Shown here: in pieces, positions 59,124 to 64,000 of the stretch
Position numbering within the stretch: the stretch's first letter is position 1
Layout: each line of letters opens with the position of its first letter
DNA from: JACVRW01 sp963819635
Lineage (GTDB): Bacteria; Actinomycetota; Thermoleophilia; Solirubrobacterales; Thermoleophilaceae
Direction: 5' to 3'
Assembly: GCA_963819635.1 (NCBI GenBank)
Contig: CAWFWX010000006.1
Location: 248,001-312,000, forward strand
Length of the DNA stretch: 64,000 bases
Notes under the pieces: generated by a model
The model's input: only the letters and a program-made list of their open reading frames with translations
The model's database searches: none
Told to the model about the DNA's origin: nothing
Program-made: the position numbers and the translations under genes

Positions 59124-60296
59124 TTAGACCCGCTGGATCAGCGTCCCGGTGCCCAGCCCGCCGCCGCAGCACATGGTCACGAGCCCGACCTCCTTGTCGG
59201 AGCGCTCCAGCTCGTGGAGCAGCGTCGTGATCAGGCGGGCGCCGGTCGATCCGAGCGGGTGGCCGAGCGCGATCGCGCCGCCGTTCACGTTCACGCGGTC
59301 CATGTCCGGCTCGAGCTCGCGGCGCCACGCGGCGAGGACGGACGCGAACGCCTCGTTGATCTCCACCAGGTCGATGTCGTCCATCTTCATGCCGTTGCGC
59401 TCGAGGAGCTTCTTCGTGGCCGGGATGGGGCCGGTGAGCATGATCACCGGGTCCACGCCCACGGTCGTCTGGTCCACGATCCGCGCGCGCGGCTTCAGCC
59501 CGAGCGACTCCGCCTTCTGCCGCTCCATCAGCAGCACCGCCGCCGCGCCGTCCGAGATCTGCGACGAGTTGCCGGCGGTGATCTTGCCGTCCTCCTTGAA
59601 GGCCGGCTTCAGCTGGGAGAGCGCCTCGATGCTGGTGTCCGGGCGGATGCCCTGGTCGGTCACGTAGGTGTCGCCGTTCACCGAGAACGGCACGATCTCG
59701 CGCTCGAAGCGGCCCTCCTCGGTCGCCTGGTGGGCGAGCTGGTGCGAGCGCAGGCCGATCTCGTCGAGCTCCGACCGCGGGATCTCCCACTTGTCGGCGA
59801 TCATCTCAGCGGAGATCCCCTGTGGCACGAGGTTGTACTTCTCCATCAGCTCGGGCGGCCAGGGCGAGCCGACGTCGTCGACCCACTTGAAGCTCACGCC
59901 CATCGGGATGTGGCCCATGTGCTCGACACCGGAGCCGATCGCCACGTCGTGGACGCCCGAGGCGATGAGGGCGGCGGCGAAGTTCACGGCCTGCTGCGCC
60001 GACCCGCACTGGCGGTCGACCGTCGTGGCGGGCGTCTCGACCGGGAGGCCGGCCTGGAGCCACGCGTTGCGGCCCACGTTGAAGCCCTGCTCGCCGACCT
60101 GCTGGACACAGCCCGTGATCACGTCCTCGACCTCGGACGCGTCGATCCCGGCGCGCTCGATGACCTCGGTGTAGGTCTTCGCGAGCAGCGCATTCGGGTG
60201 CGTTTCCCTGTAGATGCCCTTCTCAGGATGACCGCGTCCGATCGGCGTCCGGACGGCCTCGACGATGACTACCTCACGCTCGTTCCCGTTTCGCAT
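59124..60296 (-). CDS. Thiolase (acetyl-CoA C-acyltransferase)
   Basis: 390 residues from ATG 60294-60296. Catalytic Cys97 in DRQCGSAQQA, His in GGAIALGHPLGSTGAR, and the second cysteine in TMCCGGGLGTG; NEAFASV also matches. Performs thiolytic cleavage of 3-ketoacyl-CoA in beta-oxidation or the reverse condensation. Divergent from the 3-hydroxyacyl-CoA dehydrogenase with the shared palindromic operator between. Confidence 0.93.
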   Translation of the reverse strand: MRNGNEREVVIVEAVRTPIGRGHPEKGIYRETHPNALLAKTYTEVIERAGIDASEVEDVITGCVQQVGEQGFNVGRNAWLQAGLPVETPATTVDRQCGSAQQAVNFAAALIASGVHDVAIGSGVEHMGHIPMGVSFKWVDDVGSPWPPELMEKYNLVPQGISAEMIADKWEIPRSELDEIGLRSHQLAHQATEEGRFEREIVPFSVNGDTYVTDQGIRPDTSIEALSQLKPAFKEDGKITAGNSSQISDGAAAVLLMERQKAESLGLKPRARIVDQTTVGVDPVIMLTGPIPATKKLLERNGMKMDDIDLVEINEAFASVLAAWRRELEPDMDRVNVNGGAIALGHPLGSTGARLITTLLHELERSDKEVGLVTMCCGGGLGTGTLIQRV

Positions 60297-60313
60297 GTGG
60301 TAAGCGTACTCAA

Positions 60314-60329
60314 TTGACTGGCGAGTCAA
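60314..60329. promoter_or_regulatory. TetR-type palindromic operator (shared with 39949-39964)
   Basis: TTGACTGGCGAGTCAA, 6-bp perfect arms. It differs from TTGACTGACCAGTCAA (39949) only in the centre. It lies 17 bases before the thiolase ATG and 7 bases before the GTG of the 3-hydroxyacyl-CoA dehydrogenase, so it can control both. Confidence 0.7.
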
Positions 60330-60336
60330 CCAGGGG

Positions 60337-61119
60337 GTGGATAGGGCGTTGAATCGGCTTGGCATTGCGGGTAGCGGGGCGATCGCGTGCGGTCTGGCAC
60401 GCGCCGCGACGGGCTCTCACGAGGTCGTTCTGTGGGCCAGGAGCGATGGCTCGAGGGACCGCGCCTGCTCGAAGGTGGACGAATCCGTGACGGTCGTGAC
60501 CGACCTCGCCGGCCTCGCCGGCTGCGCCGTCGTCGTTGAGGCGATCAGCGAGGACGTGGCCACCAAGCGCGAGCTCTACGGCCTGCTCGGGGACGTTCTC
60601 GACGAGGACGCCGTGCTCGCCACCACAACCTCCTCCCTGTCGGTCGCGGAGCTCGCCGGTGCGAGCGGCCGGGCGGAGCGCTTCGGAGCCCTCCACGTCT
60701 TCAACCCGGTCGACAAGATGAAGCTCGTCGAGCTGTCGTTTCCCGACGCCGCGACCGAGGAGACGAGGCAGCGCCTGCGCGACCTGTGCGAGCAGCTCGA
60801 CAAGACGGCGGTCGAGGTGCCGGACGCGGCCGGGTTCGTGGTCAACAAGCTGCTCTTCCCCTACCTGTTCGACGCGGTGCGGCTGCTCGAGCGCGACGGG
60901 CTCTCGCCCGAGGCCATCGACACCTGCATGAAGCTCGGCGCGGGCCACCCGATGGGCCCGCTGGCGCTGCTCGACTTCGTCGGGCTGGACGTGTCGGTGG
61001 CGATCGGCGAGTCGATCGGCACCGAGATCCCCGCGCGGGTGCAGGAGCTGATCGCCGATGGCAGGCTCGGCCGCAAGGCCGGCGCGGGCTTCTACGACTA
61101 TCCGCCCAAGGCCGGCTAG
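60337..61119 (+). CDS. 3-hydroxyacyl-CoA dehydrogenase
   Basis: 260 residues from GTG 60337. NAD-binding start LGIAGSGAIACGLARAA (GxGxxxxG), catalytic HVFNPVDKMKLVEL (His in HVFNP, Glu in VE), then the C-terminal GFVVNKLLFPYLFDAVRLLERDG and HPMGPLALLDFVGLDV. Oxidises 3-hydroxyacyl-CoA to 3-ketoacyl-CoA, the substrate of the divergent thiolase. Its stop abuts the stop of the next minus-strand gene within a small palindrome (GCCGGCTAG/CTAGGCCGGC). Confidence 0.92.
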   Translation: MDRALNRLGIAGSGAIACGLARAATGSHEVVLWARSDGSRDRACSKVDESVTVVTDLAGLAGCAVVVEAISEDVATKRELYGLLGDVLDEDAVLATTTSSLSVAELAGASGRAERFGALHVFNPVDKMKLVELSFPDAATEETRQRLRDLCEQLDKTAVEVPDAAGFVVNKLLFPYLFDAVRLLERDGLSPEAIDTCMKLGAGHPMGPLALLDFVGLDVSVAIGESIGTEIPARVQELIADGRLGRKAGAGFYDYPPKAG

Positions 61120-61416
61120 CTAGGCCGGCGGCTTCGCCCGCCGCGCCCGCACCGCCGGCCGCGGCGGCCGGTGCACGAGCGGCGCCGGGGGCGTCCGCGC
61201 GGCTAGGTCCCAGACCACGTCCGCCTCGCCGATTCCCTGACAAGACGCGAGCTCCGTGACCCGGTCCCACGGCAGGGTCGCCTCCGGCAGGTCGTCCCAG
61301 CGAGCGAGGTCCAGCGCTTCAAGGGCCGCAGCGAGCGCCGGGCCACACTCCCCCTGCTCTCGGACCACCGCCGTCAGCGCGTCGCGCTGAGAATCGCTGA
61401 GCTTCACGCACCACAT
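61120..61416 (-). CDS. Small protein of unknown function
   Basis: 98 residues from ATG 61414-61416 (MWCVKLSDSQRDALTAVVREQGECGPALAAALEALDLARWDDLPEATLPWDRVTEL). It may be a short helical, DNA-binding-like or regulator protein, followed by an Arg/Pro-rich tail. A longer frame from an upstream start at 61446 is possible. No family recognised. Placed by frame, codon pattern and the exact convergent stop. Confidence 0.5.
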   Translation of the reverse strand: MWCVKLSDSQRDALTAVVREQGECGPALAAALEALDLARWDDLPEATLPWDRVTELASCQGIGEADVVWDLAARTPPAPLVHRPPRPAVRARRAKPPA

Positions 61417-61484
61417 GCCCGGGAGACCCCCTCCTACGAGAAGCACTATCGCGGCGAAACTAGCCCCCCGAGCGGACGGATCGA

Positions 61485-62879
61485 CTACTCGGAAGCCCGG
61501 CGCTCGACCTCACGTGGGGTCGAGGCGGCCTCCTCGACGGGGCGCACGGTGGTGGTGCCCTCCGCCGGCCCCTGCTCGCCGCGCGCCTGGTGGTCGCGGA
61601 TCCGGACGGCCTCGACGCGGTTCTCGCGGACGGCCTCCACGCGGAGCGAGTAGCCGTTCGCGTGCACCATGTCGCCGCGCTTCGGCAGCCGGCCGAGCTC
61701 GCCGAAGACGAAGCCTCCGACCGAGTTGTAGGCGTCCGAGTCCACCGGCAGGTTCAGGCCGTAGTCGGCGAGATCGGTGATCGGCACGTGGCCGCGCACC
61801 CACCAGTCGCCGTTCGCGAGGCGGCGGACCCCCGCCACCGCCGGGTCGGTCTCGTCGGCGATCTCGCCCACGACCTCCTCGATGATGTCCTCGATGGTCA
61901 CGATGCCGGCGGTCCGGCCGTACTCGTCGACCACCACGGCCATCGACGCGCGCTCGCGCTGGAGGTCCGCCAGCAGGTCGTCGAGCGGCTTTGTCTCGGG
62001 GACGATCAGCGCGTCCTTCACGCTGCTCTCGATCGACGCGTCCGGCCCCTCGTTCATGACCTTCCGGGCGAGCGAGTTCACGTGCACGATGCCCTTGATC
62101 CGGTCGGTGTTGCCGTCGTCGGTCACCACGAGGCGGGTGTGGCCGGAGTCGACCGCGCGCCGGAGCGCGGCCTCGGCCGTCTCGGCAGCGTCGACGGTCA
62201 CGACCGCCGGGATCGGCGTCATCACCTGGCGCGCCTGTTGCTCGTGCAGGTGGAAGACGCCGGACAGCATCCCGGCCTCGCCGGGGTCGAGCTTTCCGCC
62301 GCGCTGGCTGCGGGCGATGATCAGCTTCAGGTCCTCGGATGAGCTCACTTCCTCGAACTCCGCGCGCGAGTCCACGCCGACCAGCCGCAGCATCCAGTTC
62401 GAGGCCGTGTTGAGCAGCCAGATCAGCGGGTTGAAGACCCGGCGGAACAGCTCGAGCGGCCGCGCCACTCTCAGCGCCGTCTTCTCGGCATGCACGATCG
62501 AGTAGATCTTCGGGACCTGCTCGCCGATGGTGATGTGGAGCGCCGTCGTGATCAGGTAGGCGAGCGTGAGCGAGATCGCCAGGGAGGCGTTGTGCGAGAT
62601 CGCCGTGCCGAATGCGTCCTCGAACAGGCTCGCAATCGCGGGCTCGCCGAGGAAGCCGATGCCTAGCGAGGTCATCGTGATGCCGAGCTGGCACGCCGAC
62701 AGGTACTCGTCGATGCGCTCGATCTGCTTTAGGACGAGCGCGGCGCCGCGACGCCCCTCCTCGCGCAGCTGCTCCACCCGTCCCTGGGAGGCGCGCACGA
62801 GCGCGAACTCGGCGGCCACGAACAGCCCGTTCAGCGCCACCAGGACGGCGACGGCGAAAAGCAGAAGCACCGCGGTCAT
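61485..62879 (-). CDS. CNNM/CorC-type membrane protein (hemolysin-related, DUF21-CBS)
   Basis: 464 residues: DUF21 domain with four hydrophobic segments (about 1-190, beginning LLLFAVAVLVALNGLFVAAEFALVRAS), a CBS pair (about 205-325; VMTPIPAVVTVDAAETAEAAL, VPETKPLDDLLADLQRERASMAVVVDEYGRTAGIVTIEDIIEEVVGEI) and a C-terminal CorC_HlyC domain (about 345-430). Implicated in magnesium/cobalt resistance or efflux. The conserved VDEYGRTAG...DIIEE is present. Confidence 0.93.
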   Translation of the reverse strand: MTAVLLLFAVAVLVALNGLFVAAEFALVRASQGRVEQLREEGRRGAALVLKQIERIDEYLSACQLGITMTSLGIGFLGEPAIASLFEDAFGTAISHNASLAISLTLAYLITTALHITIGEQVPKIYSIVHAEKTALRVARPLELFRRVFNPLIWLLNTASNWMLRLVGVDSRAEFEEVSSSEDLKLIIARSQRGGKLDPGEAGMLSGVFHLHEQQARQVMTPIPAVVTVDAAETAEAALRRAVDSGHTRLVVTDDGNTDRIKGIVHVNSLARKVMNEGPDASIESSVKDALIVPETKPLDDLLADLQRERASMAVVVDEYGRTAGIVTIEDIIEEVVGEIADETDPAVAGVRRLANGDWWVRGHVPITDLADYGLNLPVDSDAYNSVGGFVFGELGRLPKRGDMVHANGYSLRVEAVRENRVEAVRIRDHQARGEQGPAEGTTTVRPVEEAASTPREVERRASE

Positions 62880-62953
62880 CGCTGACCGGGCTTCATCTGG
62901 CTACTTCGAGGAGGATCGTCGTCGCTCATGCGCTGACGCGGCGAATGTAGCAG

Positions 62954-63232
62954 CTAATCCAGGCCATCAATCCGGCGCGCGAGCTCGAAGTCGCCCTCCG
63001 TCAGACCGCCCTCGCTGTGCGTCGTGATCGTCACCGTGACCGTCTTCCAGGAGATCTCGAGATCGGGGTGATGGTTCATCTCCTCGGCCTCGGGAGTGAG
63101 CCTGTTCACGAACTCCACGGACCCCTTGAAGTCGCCGTTGTCGAACCGCTTGACGATGGCGTCGCCGGAGCGCTCCCATCCGTCGAGGCCGCCCAGCCGT
63201 TCGTCGATCTCCGAGTCGTTCAGACGTGCCAT
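62954..63232 (-). CDS. Pterin-4a-carbinolamine dehydratase
   Basis: 92 residues from ATG 63230-63232 (MARLNDSEIDERLGGLDGWERSGDAIVKRF). The family signature E-E-M-N-HHPDLEISW...THSEGGLTEGDFELA is complete. Dehydrates 4a-hydroxytetrahydropterin to regenerate the cofactor of aromatic amino acid hydroxylases; in other bacteria it may have a moonlighting role. Divergent from the cobalamin-binding-like gene with 10 bp between starts. Confidence 0.93.
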   Translation of the reverse strand: MARLNDSEIDERLGGLDGWERSGDAIVKRFDNGDFKGSVEFVNRLTPEAEEMNHHPDLEISWKTVTVTITTHSEGGLTEGDFELARRIDGLD

Positions 63233-63242
63233 GCTCGTCTCC

Positions 63243-64000
63243 GTGCGTATCGCGTCACTGGTTCCGTCCGCGACCGAGATGCTGTTCGCCCTCGGCCTCG
63301 GCGACCGCGTGGCCGCGGTCACCCACGAGTGTGACTACCCGCCCGGCGCCGAACAACTCCCCCACCTCACCCGCAGCGTGATCCCGGACGGCTTGGCCGC
63401 GGCCGAGATCGACGCCGCGGTGCGCGAGCGCACCGGCCGCGGCGAGGCGCTCTACGAGCTCGACCAGACCACGCTGGAGGAGCTCCACGTGGACCTGATC
63501 GTGACCCAGGCGGTGTGCGAGGTATGCGCCGTCTCGTTCGACGACGTGCGCGCCGTGGCGGACAGGCTGCCCACGCAGCCGGAGGTGATCTCGCTCGACC
63601 CCACGACCCTCGGCGAGGTCCTGGCGGACGTGCCGCGCCTAGCCGCAGCGGCGGGCGCCGACGACGCCGGCGAGCGCCTCGCCGGCGAGGCGGCCGAACG
63701 CATCGACGCCGTCGAGCGAGCGGTCGAGGGCGCGCCGCGCCCGCGCGTGGCCGCGCTCGAGTGGCTCGACCCGCTCTTCGTGGGCGGCCACTGGGTGCCG
63801 CAGATGATCCAGCTGGCCGGTGGCGAGGACACGCTGGGGCTGCCCGGCGAGAAGTCGCGCACGGCCGAGTGGGCCGAGCTCGAGGCGGCGGCGCCCGAGG
63901 TGATCGTGTCGATGCCGTGCGGCTACTACGCCGAGCAGGCGGCGGCGGAGACGATGCAGGCGCGCGACCGGCTCGCACCGCTCGGCGCGCGCGTCTTCGC
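63243..64000 (+). CDS. Cobalamin-binding-like periplasmic-fold protein (BtuF-like), 3' end outside window
   Basis: At least 252 residues from GTG 63243, open to the window end. It starts RIASLVPSATEMLFALGLGDRVAAVTHECDYPPGAE, the pattern of cytoplasmic or signal-less BtuF/FecB-type cobalamin-binding proteins (HECDYP motif). Continues with LDQTTLEELHVDLIVTQAVCEVCAVSFDDV and ALEWLDPLFVGGHWVPQMIQLAGG. Family members bind corrinoid, but the role without an adjacent transporter is unclear. The frame is unbroken. Confidence 0.88.
   Translation, partial: MRIASLVPSATEMLFALGLGDRVAAVTHECDYPPGAEQLPHLTRSVIPDGLAAAEIDAAVRERTGRGEALYELDQTTLEELHVDLIVTQAVCEVCAVSFDDVRAVADRLPTQPEVISLDPTTLGEVLADVPRLAAAAGADDAGERLAGEAAERIDAVERAVEGAPRPRVAALEWLDPLFVGGHWVPQMIQLAGGEDTLGLPGEKSRTAEWAELEAAAPEVIVSMPCGYYAEQAAAETMQARDRLAPLGARVF

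Noticed and set aside
1..64000. tRNA, rRNA, insertion sequence or integrase
   Set aside because: None seen by eye; no tRNA cloverleaf, no transposase or integrase motifs in any real frame. A covariance-model search would be decisive.

Overview
The window is 64 kb of very GC-rich, gene-dense bacterial chromosome. Frequent GTG starts, a WXG100/EccC secretion locus, a SARP-type regulator, PspA with PspAA/PspAB, many acyl-CoA dehydrogenases and apparently leaderless promoters all point to an actinobacterium. The mix of small conserved proteins would fit Thermoleophilia (Solirubrobacterales-like), but that placement is inference. I see no rRNA, tRNA, CRISPR array, insertion sequence or prophage.

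Layout. 1-3.9 kb: truncated amidase and a secreted metallophosphoesterase with an RTX tail in a shifted frame. 3.9-8.6 kb (minus strand): aspartate-family amino acid operon lysA-hom-thrC-thrB-Nudix. 8.6-12.7 kb: alpha/beta hydrolase, a Zur-box-controlled zinc-type ABC transporter with two permeases, and lgt. 12.7-17 kb: subtilisin-like protease, YibE/F-like membrane protein, M23 cell-wall hydrolase. 17.1-26.9 kb: a reduced type VII (ESX-like) secretion locus. Seven minus-strand genes (four accessory proteins, a large WXG-like candidate effector, an EspC-like protein, a WXG100 protein) face a three-ATPase-domain EccC and a protein joining a YukD-like ubiquitin fold to a ParA/MinD-like ATPase. 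No EccB, EccE, mycosin or full EccD is visible beside it. 27-31 kb: htpX-pspAB and small stress-type membrane proteins. 31.3-33.7 kb: two-component system plus secreted PepSY protein, with matching 11-bp-spaced repeats before the regulator and the PepSY gene. 33.7-38.6 kb: GH15 enzyme, DUF6494-pspAA-pspA, thioesterase, lipoprotein, DUF1801 protein. 38.6-42.4 kb: acyl-CoA dehydrogenase, cell-wall-binding-repeat lipoprotein, small proteins. 42.4-47.4 kb: a 1482-residue SARP/double-cyclase/AAA/TPR regulator divergent from a small repeat-bearing membrane protein, with SARP-like repeats between them. 47.4-61.1 kb: lipid catabolism (paired acyl-CoA dehydrogenases with TetR, another acyl-CoA dehydrogenase, thiolase, 3-hydroxyacyl-CoA dehydrogenase), mixed with a DUF7218 protein, a serine hydrolase, a broken MFS exporter with its TetR, an epimerase, a Ser/Thr kinase and a CocE-type hydrolase. 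61.1-64 kb: CNNM/CorC-type protein, pterin dehydratase and a truncated cobalamin-binding-type protein.

Cross-links. The same palindrome (TTGACTG N2 CAGTCAA type) stands before the acyl-CoA dehydrogenase at 39.9 kb and between thiolase and 3-hydroxyacyl-CoA dehydrogenase at 60.3 kb, suggesting one TetR-type fatty acid regulon. Two genes (thrC and the histidine kinase) appear to start at CTG in a CTGA overlap with the preceding stop. Three genes (phosphoesterase, MFS, kinase) each carry what looks like one extra base, either assembly errors or real frameshifts.
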